A DNA stretch of 64,000 nucleotides from Pseudomonadota bacterium (GTDB lineage Bacteria > Pseudomonadota > Alphaproteobacteria > SHVP01). A program made the translations under genes and the position numbers. This document shows, piece after piece, positions 18,534 to 26,806 of the stretch. Where the stretch lies: contig JAQBYN010000008.1 in the NCBI GenBank assembly GCA_027622715.1, positions 41,469-105,468 on the forward strand, written 5' to 3'. The number at the start of each line of letters is the position of its first letter. Position 1 is the stretch's first letter. Below the pieces are notes generated by a model that was given only the letters and a program-made list of their open reading frames with translations, searched no databases and was not told where the DNA came from.

Positions 18534-19931
18534 GTGAAGTCCCTCAATAGTATGCGTATCTCGGGTTTCGATGTCCTTCCTCTGTTTGAGGGCGGTAAAG
18601 GAATCTCGATCTCCAACGGTGAAAGTTCCGGCGCGTGGGCCGCGGCGGGCGCCGTCGGTACGTTTTCGGGGGTCAACGCCGATTCGTACGACAGCGACGG
18701 TCAACCGATCCCCCAGCAATATTTCGGACGCACCCGTGTCGAACGGCACGAGGAGCTGATCCGCTACGCCATCGACGGCGGCGTCACCCAAGCAAAAATC
18801 GCCCATGAAATTGCCGGCGGTCGCGGCCCGATCCACATCAACGTATTGTGGGAAATGGCGGCGGCAGAGCGTGTGCTGGTCGGCATTCTCGAACGCGCCG
18901 GAAAATTGGTGCACGGCGTCACGTGCGGTGCCGGAATGCCCTACAAGGTCGCGGAAATCGCCGCCCATTTTGGCGTTCATTATTATCCGATTGTCTCCTC
19001 GGGCCGCGCCTTCCGCGCACTGTGGAAACGCGCCTATCACAAATTCTCTGAGCTCCTCGGCGGCGTGGTCTACGAAGACCCGTGGCGTGCCGGTGGGCAC
19101 AACGGTCTATCCAACAGCGAAGACCCGGCGCATCCTGAGGATCCCTATCCGCGGGTGCTTGAATTGCGCGAACGTCTGCGCGAATTCGGTCTCGATGAAA
19201 CGCCCATCATCATGGCGGGCGGCGTGTGGTACCTGCGCGAGTGGGAAAATTGGATTGATAATCCCGAGCTTGGCCCGATTGCCTTTCAGTTCGGTACCCG
19301 GCCCTTGCTGACCGAGGAAAGCCCAATTTCCGATGCGTGGAAGCAACGCCTGCTGACGCTCAACGAAGGCGATGTCTATCTCAATAATTTTAGTCCCACA
19401 GGGATGTGGTCCTCGGCGGTCGAGAACGCTTTTCTGCGCGAATTGAAAGAGCGCCACGATCATCAGATCGCGTTCACCCGCGAGCCGATCGGCGATCATG
19501 ACACGGCGTTTCTCACCGGACCGCGAAAGCAGCCGTTGTTCGTCACCGCGCACGACAAGAGCCGGGCCGAGCAATGGATTGCGGCGGGGCATACCGAAGC
19601 GATGAAGACGCCCGATTCGACGCTCATTTTTGTGAAGCACGAAATCATGCGCGATATCCGCACCGATCAGACCGAATGCATGGGTTGCCTCAGTACGTGC
19701 AATTTTTCCAACTGGTCCCAGCTCGAGGGTCACACAACCGGCAAGAAGACCGATCCGCGAAGCTTCTGCATCCAAAAGACGCTTCAGGTCATCGGCCACA
19801 GTGACGAGGTCGAGAACCAGCTGATGTTTGCCGGCCACGCGGCCTTCCGCTTCAAGGACGACCCGTTCTATTCAAACGGATTTGTACCCACCGTCCATCA
19901 ATTGGTCGACAGACTGGTGACGGGCGACTGA
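18534..19931 (+). CDS. Nitronate monooxygenase-like flavoprotein with C-terminal Cys cluster
   Basis: 465 aa. The body resembles the NMO/2-nitropropane dioxygenase TIM barrel (PF03060): HINVLWEMAAAERVLVGILE, VTCGAGMPYK, PIVSSGRAFRALWKRA, and IIMAGGVWYLREWENW with GPIAFQFGTRPLL as the FMN phosphate-binding end. It is about 100 residues longer than typical bacterial NMOs. The C-terminal part holds C382, C385, C389 and C412 (CMGCLSTCN, then SFC), a spacing that could bind an Fe-S cluster. GTG 18534 has AAGGA at 18520-18524. irr follows 17 bases downstream. The substrate is unknown; the flavin fold is probable, the cluster is inference. Confidence 0.75.
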   Translation: MKSLNSMRISGFDVLPLFEGGKGISISNGESSGAWAAAGAVGTFSGVNADSYDSDGQPIPQQYFGRTRVERHEELIRYAIDGGVTQAKIAHEIAGGRGPIHINVLWEMAAAERVLVGILERAGKLVHGVTCGAGMPYKVAEIAAHFGVHYYPIVSSGRAFRALWKRAYHKFSELLGGVVYEDPWRAGGHNGLSNSEDPAHPEDPYPRVLELRERLREFGLDETPIIMAGGVWYLREWENWIDNPELGPIAFQFGTRPLLTEESPISDAWKQRLLTLNEGDVYLNNFSPTGMWSSAVENAFLRELKERHDHQIAFTREPIGDHDTAFLTGPRKQPLFVTAHDKSRAEQWIAAGHTEAMKTPDSTLIFVKHEIMRDIRTDQTECMGCLSTCNFSNWSQLEGHTTGKKTDPRSFCIQKTLQVIGHSDEVENQLMFAGHAAFRFKDDPFYSNGFVPTVHQLVDRLVTGD

Positions 19932-19948
19932 GTGCGTGAGCAAACCCA

Positions 19949-20380
19949 ATGACCGGGTTGGATCGCCCCGAGAATGCCGCCGCTGCGCAAGACCGTATTC
20001 GTGCGTCCGGACTGCGCCCGACGCGCCAACGCGTTGCACTCGCGCGCTTATTGTTCGCGCGGGGGTCGCGCCACGTTACCGCCGAAGCGTTGCATGGTGA
20101 GGCCGGCGGTGAAGGGATTCGCGTCTCGCTCGCCACGGTCTACAACACGCTGCACCAGTTCGTTCGGGTCGGCCTGTTGCGCGAGGTCATGGTCAATCCG
20201 GGTCGCTCGTATTTCGATACCAATGTGGGCGCGCATCATCACTTCTTTCACGAAGCGAGCGGCGAGCTCAACGATATCGACGCCGCCGAGGTCGACCTGT
20301 CGAGCCTGCCGGAACCGCCCGCGGGGACCCGAATCGAGCGCATCGATGTGGTCATCCGGCTCCGCGACGACCGCTCATAA
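19949..20380 (+). CDS. irr: Fur-family regulator, Irr type
   Basis: 143 aa. Winged helix: GLRPTRQRVALARLLFARG, then RVSLATVYNTLHQFVRVGL. The HHH motif (H96-H98, with H101) characteristic of Irr is present. The CxxC zinc pairs of many Fur and PerR proteins are absent, and so is the N-terminal haem motif GCPWHD of Bradyrhizobium Irr, as in many non-rhizobial Irr proteins. Irr responds to haem status and controls iron genes through ICE sites. It lies 17 bases after the NMO-like gene and 150 bases before the rubrerythrin; both have ICE-like palindromes upstream, so autoregulation through the first is possible. Confidence 0.82.
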   Translation: MTGLDRPENAAAAQDRIRASGLRPTRQRVALARLLFARGSRHVTAEALHGEAGGEGIRVSLATVYNTLHQFVRVGLLREVMVNPGRSYFDTNVGAHHHFFHEASGELNDIDAAEVDLSSLPEPPAGTRIERIDVVIRLRDDRS

Positions 20381-20411
20381 GTCCTTAAAAATCAATGATA
20401 TGAATGGTTTA

Positions 20412-20426
20412 TTAAAATCATTCTAA
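20412..20426. promoter_or_regulatory. Irr/ICE-like palindrome upstream of rubrerythrin
   Basis: TTAAAATCATTCTAA is a 15-bp palindrome with one mismatched pair (20415/20423). It fits the ICE core TTAGAA-N3-TTCTAA with one change. It sits about 48 bases upstream of the expected transcription start, just before the -35 box. A further AATGAT (20394-20399) mirrors ATCATT within the site (20417-20422). Confidence 0.55.
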
Positions 20427-20431
20427 ACTGT

Positions 20432-20460
20432 TTGACTCGCGCTCGCCGGCGCGCCATATT
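20432..20460 (+). promoter_or_regulatory. Sigma70-type promoter of rubrerythrin
   Basis: TTGACT at 20432-20437, a 17-base spacer, and CATATT at 20455-20460. The leader to the start codon is about 65 bases and includes an AGGAGG at 20521-20526. The ICE-like site lies directly upstream. Confidence 0.55.
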
Positions 20461-20532
20461 GAGGCCTCGGGCCCTGCCCGAACCAACAATCACCGACGCG
20501 TCCCAAGAAAAAACACTGACAGGAGGACATCG

Positions 20533-20949
20533 ATGCCAGCTCTCAAGAATTCCAAAACCGAGCAGAACCTGAAGGATGCCTTCGCTGGCGAGTCGCAGGC
20601 GAATCGGCGCTATCTGTATTTCGCGCAAAAAGCCGACGTCGAGGGTTACAACGATGTCTCGACCGTGTTCCGCTCCACCGCCGAAGGCGAAACCGGCCAC
20701 GCGCACGGCCATCTCGAATTCCTCGAAGAGACCGGCGACCCGGCAACCGGCGAGCCGATCGGCACGACCGACAAAAACCTTAAGGCGTCCATCGCCGGCG
20801 AAACGCACGAATACACCGATATGTATCCGGGCATGGCGAAGACCGCACGCGATGAAGGTTTCACCGAAATCGCCGACTGGTTTGAGACATTGGCCAAAGC
20901 CGAAAAGTCCCATGCCGGCCGTTTCCAGAAAGCGCTCGACAGCCTCTAA
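20533..20949 (+). CDS. Rubrerythrin, single-domain (no rubredoxin)
   Basis: 138 aa ferritin-like diiron protein. Likely ligands: E20, E53, H56, E90, E93, E124 and H127 ([41 protein letters not shown]). The C-terminal CxxC rubredoxin domain of classical rubrerythrins is missing, so electrons must come from a separate donor. Rubrerythrins reduce peroxide in the cytoplasm. The ATG at 20533 follows a strong AGGAGG. A terminator separates it from the Fe-S oxidoreductase gene, which is a plausible electron donor. The ICE-like operator suggests Irr control. Confidence 0.9.
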   Translation: MPALKNSKTEQNLKDAFAGESQANRRYLYFAQKADVEGYNDVSTVFRSTAEGETGHAHGHLEFLEETGDPATGEPIGTTDKNLKASIAGETHEYTDMYPGMAKTARDEGFTEIADWFETLAKAEKSHAGRFQKALDSL

Positions 20950-20972
20950 ACGCGCAGTCGATCAAGAAATGC

Positions 20973-21003
20973 GGGGGCGGCGATACACACCGCCCCCGTT
21001 TTT
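20973..21003 (+). terminator. Intrinsic terminator after rubrerythrin
   Basis: GGGGGCGG (20973-20980), 9-base loop, CCGCCCCC (20990-20997), then GTTTTT. It lies 24 bases after the rubrerythrin stop. Partial read-through would still express the oxidoreductase and DUF3501 genes, at lower level. Confidence 0.8.
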
Positions 21004-21030
21004 GACTCAATTGTAAGAAGGTTAGGCCGC

Positions 21031-22383
21031 GTGAAAGAAGGTTCGACCGAGGCCCCGATCCGCCATCCCATTGCGTGGCAAGATCCGGCCTACACCGATT
21101 GGGACGCACTCGATACCGAGCTGCGGCGCGTCTTCGACATTTGTCACGGCTGTCGGCGGTGTTTCAATCTGTGCGACTCGTTTCCCCGTCTGTTTGACTT
21201 GATCGACGAATCGAAAACCGGCGAACTCGATTCGGTGTCCAGCACCGGCTTCAAACCCGTCGTTGATGCCTGCACGTTGTGCGACATGTGCTTCATGACC
21301 AAGTGTCCCTACGTGCCGCCGCACGAATTTAATCTCGACTTCCCGCATCTCATGCTGCGCTATCGCGCAGCCGAACGGGCCCGCGGCATCAAGCCGGGCC
21401 CGGGCGAAGCGCAACTTACCAAGACTGATCGCAACGGCCGTCTCGCCCGCCTCGCGGCGCCGCTTGCCAACTGGGCCTCGGCCCGGGGCAATCGCCTGAC
21501 CCGCCCGGTGCTCAAGGGCGTCGCCCACGTCCACGAGGATGTCGAGCTGCCCAAATTCCACGCCAAGACGTTGATGGCCAAGGCCGCCCATCACCCGGTG
21601 GCGCGCAACACGGCCGCCCCGGCGGCGGGCCGCAAGGTCGCGCTCTACGCCACCTGTTTCGTCAACTACAACAATCCCGATATTGGCGAGGCGGCCCGGG
21701 CCGTGCTCGCCCACAACGGTGTCGATGCCGAAGTCGTCTATCCCGAATGCTGTGGCATGCCGCAACTCGAAGGCGGCGAACTCGAAGATGTCGCCGGCCG
21801 CGCCCGCCGCGTCGCCGCCGCCCTCGCGATCTGGATTGAAGACGGCTACGACATCGTCGCCATGACCCCGTCCTGCGCGCTGATGCTCAAGTTCGAGTGG
21901 CCGTTGATCGTGCCCGACAACGCCCAAGTCAAACGCCTCGCCGACGCCACCTTCGATCTGTCCGAATACATCGTCGACATTGCCAAGAAAGAAGGCTTGG
22001 CCGACGGCATGACGGCGCTGCCGGGCGGCGTCGCGGTCCATCTCGCCTGCCACGCGCGGGCCCAGAACATGGGGGCCAAGGCCGCCGAACTGCTGCGCTA
22101 CGTGCCCGACGCCAAAGTCACGATCGTTGAGCGTTGCTCCGGCCATGGCGGCTCGTGGGGCATCAAGACCGAGAATTTTCCGGTGGCGCTGAAAGTGGGC
22201 GCGCCTGCGGCCCAGCGTGCCGCCGATGCCGATGCGGCGTTTGTCGTCTCCGAGTGTCCGCTCGCCGGCAAGCATATCGTTCAGGGCATGGAGAAGATCG
22301 ACGGCGCCACCGCCAAGTTGGCGGTGGCACGCGCGTTCCACCCGGTTGAACTGGTCGCGCGCGCCTACGGGCTCGTCAAATGA
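21031..22383 (+). CDS. Fe-S oxidoreductase with two [4Fe-4S] motifs and two CCG domains (GlpC/HdrD-like)
   Basis: 450 aa. The N-terminal 2x[4Fe-4S] ferredoxin part has C38/C41/C44/C48 (CHGCRRCFNLC) and C81/C84/C87/C92 (CTLCDMCFMTKC). Two CCG domains follow (about residues 190-260, CFVNYNNP...ECCGMPQ; and about 335-400, CHARAQNMG...RCSGHGGSWG). This is the layout of GlpC, GlcF and heterodisulfide reductase subunit D relatives, which pass electrons between a flavoprotein and a partner. No flavin subunit is adjacent. The GTG start at 21031 follows GAAGG. It overlaps the DUF3501 gene by four bases. Placement next to rubrerythrin suggests it supplies electrons; that is inference. Confidence 0.85.
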   Translation: MKEGSTEAPIRHPIAWQDPAYTDWDALDTELRRVFDICHGCRRCFNLCDSFPRLFDLIDESKTGELDSVSSTGFKPVVDACTLCDMCFMTKCPYVPPHEFNLDFPHLMLRYRAAERARGIKPGPGEAQLTKTDRNGRLARLAAPLANWASARGNRLTRPVLKGVAHVHEDVELPKFHAKTLMAKAAHHPVARNTAAPAAGRKVALYATCFVNYNNPDIGEAARAVLAHNGVDAEVVYPECCGMPQLEGGELEDVAGRARRVAAALAIWIEDGYDIVAMTPSCALMLKFEWPLIVPDNAQVKRLADATFDLSEYIVDIAKKEGLADGMTALPGGVAVHLACHARAQNMGAKAAELLRYVPDAKVTIVERCSGHGGSWGIKTENFPVALKVGAPAAQRAADADAAFVVSECPLAGKHIVQGMEKIDGATAKLAVARAFHPVELVARAYGLVK

Positions 22384-22979
22384 CGCGCGCCAACCACGAA
22401 ATCACGCGCGCCGACCTAATGGCGATGGAGGCCTACGCTGCGATCCGCAAACAAAAGCGCAGCGAAATCTCGGCCATCAAACAGGATCGCCGCGTGGGCG
22501 TCGGGCCGTTCGCGACATTCTATTTTGAAAATTACGACACGATGTGGATGCAAATCCACGAAATGCTATTCATCGAAAAAGGCGGCGAGGCCCAAATCGC
22601 GGACGAGTTGACGGCCTACAATCCGTTGATTCCAAAAGGAAAAGAGCTGGTCGCGACACTGATGTTCGAAATCGAAGATCCAGTGCGGCGCGACATCGAG
22701 CTACATAGACTGACCAACGTCGAACGCACGGTCTCGTTACGCCTTGGCGACGAAACGGTCACGGCGGTACCCGAAGGTGACGTGGAGCGTACCAAGGCAG
22801 ACGGCAAAACCTCGTCGATCCATTTCCTGCGCTTTCCGATGACGACCGCGCAAGTCGAGGCCTTTCGTGATTCCTCGGTGGCAGCAGTGCTCCAGATTGG
22901 CCATGACCATTACGGTCACATGGCGGTCGTACCGCGCGCCGCGCGCGCTGCGTTGCAAGGCGATTTCGACGCCGCCTAG
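22380..22979 (+). CDS. DUF3501 family protein
   Basis: 199 aa soluble protein (EITRADLMAMEAYAAIRKQKR at the start; VGPFATFYFENYDTMWMQIHEMLFIEKGG; a C-terminal HFLRFPMTTAQVEAF). It matches the DUF3501 family, often encoded beside rubrerythrin and the GlpC-like oxidoreductase. There are no Cys clusters and no membrane segments. The function is unknown; the fixed neighbourhood suggests a part in peroxide or iron handling. ATG overlaps the upstream gene (ATGA). Its TAG shares CTAG with the stop of the convergent SH3 gene. Confidence 0.78.
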   Translation: MTRANHEITRADLMAMEAYAAIRKQKRSEISAIKQDRRVGVGPFATFYFENYDTMWMQIHEMLFIEKGGEAQIADELTAYNPLIPKGKELVATLMFEIEDPVRRDIELHRLTNVERTVSLRLGDETVTAVPEGDVERTKADGKTSSIHFLRFPMTTAQVEAFRDSSVAAVLQIGHDHYGHMAVVPRAARAALQGDFDAA

Positions 22980-23542
22980 TCGAATTCCTCGTCGGGATAA
23001 ACGCCCCACAGAATGTCGCGCTGCACCCAGCCCCGGCGCTCCCGTATTTCGATCTCACACCAGCCGTCGGAACACGCCAATAGGCGGCCTTGCACCCCGG
23101 GTTCGGCGAACAGCACCGGGCTGCTGTCATCTGCTGGACGCCGCCGCACCGTGCGTAAGGTACCGGTAATGACGGCCCAACGGTCGGGTGACAACAGACG
23201 CCGGTGAATCCAGCCTTCCGCGCCCTCATAGTCGCGTACGCGAATCCATTCCTCGAATTCGGCAATCGCTTCGACCGGCAGGCCTGCGCGTTTGAATACC
23301 CAGTCGACCGGGTACTGCGTCCCTGGTCCGGTGCGCACGTTCACTGTGTCATGCCGCAGCGAGACAAAATGCGGCGCATAGCCGTCCTGGGCGCCGGCAC
23401 TGATGGCGACAGAGATCGCCGCAAGACTGACGGCCACGGCCCAGCCCCGAGCGCCAAGAAAAATTCTCTGCACCAATATCCGCACGCCGCTATATGCCAA
23501 CCGTCGCGCATCAGGGTCAAGGAAGCGCTGGCTTGGGTCCAT
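22976..23542 (-). CDS. Secreted or periplasmic SH3-domain protein
   Basis: 188 aa from ATG 23542. An N-terminal hydrophobic stretch (about residues 30-52, ending AISAGAQDG) looks like a signal peptide. Two bacterial SH3-like domains follow (VNVRTGPGTQYPVDWVFKR; then RLLACSDGWCEIEIRERRGWVQRDILWG). Such proteins are conserved in alphaproteobacteria next to the D-2-hydroxyacid dehydrogenase gene and probably contact peptidoglycan. An in-frame start further upstream (23599) would overlap the divergent gene's leader. It converges with DUF3501 on a shared CTAG. Confidence 0.82.
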   Translation of the reverse strand: MDPSQRFLDPDARRLAYSGVRILVQRIFLGARGWAVAVSLAAISVAISAGAQDGYAPHFVSLRHDTVNVRTGPGTQYPVDWVFKRAGLPVEAIAEFEEWIRVRDYEGAEGWIHRRLLSPDRWAVITGTLRTVRRRPADDSSPVLFAEPGVQGRLLACSDGWCEIEIRERRGWVQRDILWGVYPDEEFD

Positions 23543-23614
23543 TATTGCCCGCGCCTTTCCGTAACGGTGCCGATTTGCTAGAGATGCGGCAGTTGTCACT
23601 ACCTGAAATCGGCC

Positions 23615-24604
23615 ATGCCAAAACGCAAACCGCGGGTCATCGTCACGCGCAAACTGCCGGACGAAATCGAAACCCGGATGATGGAACTGTTCGAGACGAC
23701 GCTAAACGTCGACGACAGTCCGTTGTCGGCCGACGATCTGCGCCAGGCGGTCGCGCGGTGCGACGTCTTGGTCCCCACCGTGACCGATCGGCTCGATGCC
23801 GAACTGCTCAGCGCGGCTGGGCCCGACCTCAAGCTCATCGCCAACTTTGGCAACGGTGTCGATCACATCGATCTGGCGGCGGCCGCCGCCGCCAAGATCA
23901 CCGTCACCAATACGCCGGGGGTCCTCACCGAAGATACCGCCGACATGACCATGGCGCTGATTCTCGCCGTGCCGCGGCGATTGGTTGAAGGCGAACGCCT
24001 GATGCGCGCCGGCGAATGGCCGGGCTGGTCGCCCAGCTTCATGCTGGGCCGGCGCATTTGGGGCAAACGCCTCGGCATCCTCGGCATGGGCCGCATCGGC
24101 ACTGCCTTGGCGCGACGCGCCCGGGGTTTTGGCCTTTCGATCCATTATCACAACCGCCACCGCGTCGCGTCTGAGATCGAGGGCGAGCTCGAGGCGACCT
24201 ATTGGGAAAGCCTCGACCAGATGCTGGCCCACATGGATATCGTCTCGGTCAATTGCCCGCACACCCCGGCGACGTATCACCTGCTATCGGCGCGCCGGCT
24301 CAAGCTGCTGCGTAAAGAGGCCTATATCGTCAACACCGCGCGCGGTGAAATCGTCGACGAGTCAGCGCTGATCGCGATGCTCAAGGCAGGCGACTTAATG
24401 GGCGCCGGCCTCGACGTCTACGAGAACGAGCCGCAGGTCAAACCGGGTTTCTTCAAACTCGACAATGTCGTGATGTTGCCGCACATGGGCTCAGCCACGC
24501 TTGAGAGTCGCCTCGCCACCGGCGAACTCGTGCTGATCAACATCCGCACCTTCATGGACGGCCACAAGCCGCCCGACCGCGTGATTGCCGGCACGACGAT
24601 TTAG
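23615..24604 (+). CDS. D-isomer-specific 2-hydroxyacid dehydrogenase (glyoxylate/hydroxypyruvate reductase-like)
   Basis: 329 aa. NAD(P)-binding GILGMGRIGTALARR at about residue 150. The catalytic set is visible: Arg in VNTARGEIVDE, Glu in DVYENEPQ and His in LPHMGSAT. The family reduces 2-oxoacids such as glyoxylate and hydroxypyruvate. The exact substrate is not readable; GyaR/GhrB-like proteins are closest by eye. It is divergent from the SH3 gene with only 72 bases between starts and ends one base before the convergent DsrE-like gene. Confidence 0.88.
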   Translation: MPKRKPRVIVTRKLPDEIETRMMELFETTLNVDDSPLSADDLRQAVARCDVLVPTVTDRLDAELLSAAGPDLKLIANFGNGVDHIDLAAAAAAKITVTNTPGVLTEDTADMTMALILAVPRRLVEGERLMRAGEWPGWSPSFMLGRRIWGKRLGILGMGRIGTALARRARGFGLSIHYHNRHRVASEIEGELEATYWESLDQMLAHMDIVSVNCPHTPATYHLLSARRLKLLRKEAYIVNTARGEIVDESALIAMLKAGDLMGAGLDVYENEPQVKPGFFKLDNVVMLPHMGSATLESRLATGELVLINIRTFMDGHKPPDRVIAGTTI

Positions 24605-24605
24605 A

Positions 24606-25046
24606 TCAGATAAACAGCATCGCGCCGTCGGCGCGGGCATCATTCAAGAACGTCACCAACCCGCCTTCGACAAACGCAATGTCGTCGCGCAACGCCGCGC
24701 GCGCGATGTCTTTGGCGCGCAGGCCCATGTCGCACACCATGAATGTCGCGCCGAGCTCGATGCAGGCCGAGAGCAACTCCTCAAAGGTGCCGACGCCGCG
24801 TTGGGCGAATTCGCCGTCAACGACCGCGCCCGGTCGACCGTCACCCGCCAACACGGTGTGCCAGCCTGGCGCGCCGTCTGGACCGCGCGCCAAACACGCA
24901 ATCGCGTCCATCGTGAAAAACAGCGTCACCGGCGTGTTGGTGGCGATCGCCGCGGCCGCAGTGGCGAGCGCGTAATGGACTTTGTCGAACGCACCGGCAT
25001 AAACGATCAGCGACAGCTTGGCAGGGCGTGTCCGGTCAAGCGGCAT
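24606..25046 (-). CDS. DsrE/DsrF-like family protein
   Basis: 146 aa from ATG 25046. SLIVYAGAFDKVHYALATAAAA and TPVTLFFTMDAIACLARG fit the DsrE-like sulfur-relay or peroxiredoxin-like fold (PF02635/DrsE). The central Cys is in LLSACIELGATFMVCDMGLR, where members often carry a reactive thiol. Its start overlaps the end of the ThiF-like gene by 11 bases, so the two are probably co-expressed and may share sulfur chemistry. The precise role is unknown. Confidence 0.78.
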   Translation of the reverse strand: MPLDRTRPAKLSLIVYAGAFDKVHYALATAAAAIATNTPVTLFFTMDAIACLARGPDGAPGWHTVLAGDGRPGAVVDGEFAQRGVGTFEELLSACIELGATFMVCDMGLRAKDIARAALRDDIAFVEGGLVTFLNDARADGAMLFI

Positions 25047-25830
25047 GGGCGGCAACCGCGGTGATGGTGGGTGCGGCACTACACAGCGCGCAGGCTGGGT
25101 CAGGCTTGACCCGAACCTTGCGAAAGGCTGCCGCCAAACCCTCGTAGATCAACAACGTGCCCGACAGGCTCTCGCCAATGCCCAGGATCTCCTTGATCAC
25201 CTCGGTCGCCTGGAGCGATCCCATGGTGCCGGCCAACGCGCCCAACACGCCGCCCTCGGCGCAGCTCGGGATCAATCCGTCGGGCGGCGGCGCCGGGTAA
25301 ATGCAGCGGTAGCACGGATGGCCCCCGCCCAGGTGCGACTTGAAGGTCGACAACTGGCCGTCGAAGCGCAGCACTGCCGCCGAGACCAGCGTCTTGCCGC
25401 CGAGGTGACAGGCGTCGTTGAGCAAAAATCGCGTCGCAAAATTGTCGCTGCCGTCGGCCACGATGTCGTAATCGGCAATCAGGCCCGCGACGTTGTCCCG
25501 CCCCAGGCGCATGGTGTGCTCAATCACCCGCACATCGGGGTTCAGCGCCGCCAGCGTGTCGTGGGCGCTCGCGGTCTTGGTCGCGCCGACCCGCGCGGTG
25601 GTATGGGCGATCTGGCGTTGCAGGTTGGATAGGCTCACGGTGTCGTCATCCACAATGCCCAGGGTGCCGACGCCGGCCGCCGCCAGATACATCAATAAGG
25701 GCGAGCCCAAGCCGCCCGCGCCCACCACCAATACTTTGGCGCCCAGCAGCGCTGCCTGACCCGCGCCGCCGACCTCGTCGAGGATAATGTGGCGCGCGTA
25801 GCGGTGGATTTGCGCTTCGGAAAAGTCCAT
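25036..25830 (-). CDS. moeB: HesA/MoeB/ThiF family adenylyltransferase
   Basis: 264 aa E1-like enzyme that activates the C terminus of a ubiquitin-fold sulfur carrier (MoaD or ThiS). Nucleotide-binding GAGGLGSPLLMYLAAAGVG lies near residue 38, then DDDTVSLSNLQRQ and the adenylation Asp in VADGSDNFATRFL. The structural zinc is held by two CxxC pairs (CYRC and CALC). There is no C-terminal rhodanese domain. The gene sits between dsrE-like and cysK genes, a sulfur-themed minus-strand run. MoeB versus ThiF cannot be decided by eye. Confidence 0.88.
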   Translation of the reverse strand: MDFSEAQIHRYARHIILDEVGGAGQAALLGAKVLVVGAGGLGSPLLMYLAAAGVGTLGIVDDDTVSLSNLQRQIAHTTARVGATKTASAHDTLAALNPDVRVIEHTMRLGRDNVAGLIADYDIVADGSDNFATRFLLNDACHLGGKTLVSAAVLRFDGQLSTFKSHLGGGHPCYRCIYPAPPPDGLIPSCAEGGVLGALAGTMGSLQATEVIKEILGIGESLSGTLLIYEGLAAAFRKVRVKPDPACALCSAAPTITAVAAHAA

Positions 25831-25834
25831 CGCG

Positions 25835-26806
25835 TCAGCTCAGGTCGAACAGCGCGGTTGAGAGGTAGCGTTCGGCAAACGAGGGCAGAATCACAACCAG
25901 CCGTCGACCGGCCCAGTCGTCGCGGCGCCCGATCTCGGCGGCGGCGGCGATTGCCGCGCCCGATGAAATGCCGACCGCGATGCCTTCAAGTTTGGCGGCG
26001 AGCCGTGCGGTTTCCAGCGCCGTTTCGTTGGCGATGGTGATCACCTCGTCGATCAGCGTCTGATCGAGGTTGCCCGGGATGAACCCGGCGCCGATCCCCT
26101 GAATGGCGTGTGGTCCCGGCGGCCCGCCGGACAGCACGGCGCTGTCCTCGGGCTCGACCGCGATCATCTTAAGGCCGGGCAGCCGTGGTTTAAGCACGCT
26201 ACCGATCCCGGTCAGCGTCCCGCCGGTACCGACGCCGCACACCACACCGTCCAACGACCCTTGGGTGTCGGCCCAGATTTCTTCGGCCGTCGTGCGGCGG
26301 TGAATCTCGGGATTGGCCGGGTTGTCGAACTGCTGCAGGGTGATCGCATTGGGCAACGCGTCGATGATTTCCTGGACCCGGGCCATCGCCCCGCGCATGC
26401 CTTTCGGTGCCGGCGTCAGCTCAAGTTCGGCGCCCAGCAACAGCAACATCTTGCGCCGCTCCACCGACATGCTCTCGGGCATGACCAGGATCAAGCGGTA
26501 GCCGCGGGCCGCGCAAATGAAGGCGAGTGCGATGCCGGTGTTGCCCGAGGTGGGTTCGACAATCACGGTATCGGGTTTCAACCGGCCCTCGGCTTCGGCG
26601 GCATCGATCATCGCAACACCAATGCGATCCTTGACCGAGCCCAATGGATTGAAAAACTCAAGCTTACCGATCAGCTCGGCACGGCTGTCCAACGCCTTGG
26701 CAAGATGCGGCAAGCGCACGAGCGGCGTATTACCGATGGTCTCGGGAATCGAGTCGTAGATGCGACCCTGGGGCATCGGTTCGCGCGGCGTAGGAGATTT
26801 TGACAT
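25835..26806 (-). CDS. cysK: Cysteine synthase A (O-acetylserine sulfhydrylase)
   Basis: 323 aa PLP enzyme forming cysteine from O-acetylserine and sulfide. The PLP lysine is in FFNPLGSVKDRIG, the substrate loop is EPTSGNTGIALAF, and the PLP phosphate loop is GVGTGGTLTGIG. ATG 26806 overlaps the TGA of the upstream Rrf2 gene by one base; the longer frame upstream is just rrf2 antiphase. Direct coupling to an Rrf2 regulator resembles CymR control of cysteine genes in Firmicutes. Confidence 0.95.
   Translation of the reverse strand: MSKSPTPREPMPQGRIYDSIPETIGNTPLVRLPHLAKALDSRAELIGKLEFFNPLGSVKDRIGVAMIDAAEAEGRLKPDTVIVEPTSGNTGIALAFICAARGYRLILVMPESMSVERRKMLLLLGAELELTPAPKGMRGAMARVQEIIDALPNAITLQQFDNPANPEIHRRTTAEEIWADTQGSLDGVVCGVGTGGTLTGIGSVLKPRLPGLKMIAVEPEDSAVLSGGPPGPHAIQGIGAGFIPGNLDQTLIDEVITIANETALETARLAAKLEGIAVGISSGAAIAAAAEIGRRDDWAGRRLVVILPSFAERYLSTALFDLS

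Noticed and set aside
21022..22341. A 439-codon open frame on the minus strand opposite the Fe-S oxidoreductase
   Set aside because: It lies wholly within a gene with clear cluster motifs, has low-complexity composition typical of antisense GC-rich frames, and shows no recognisable domain.
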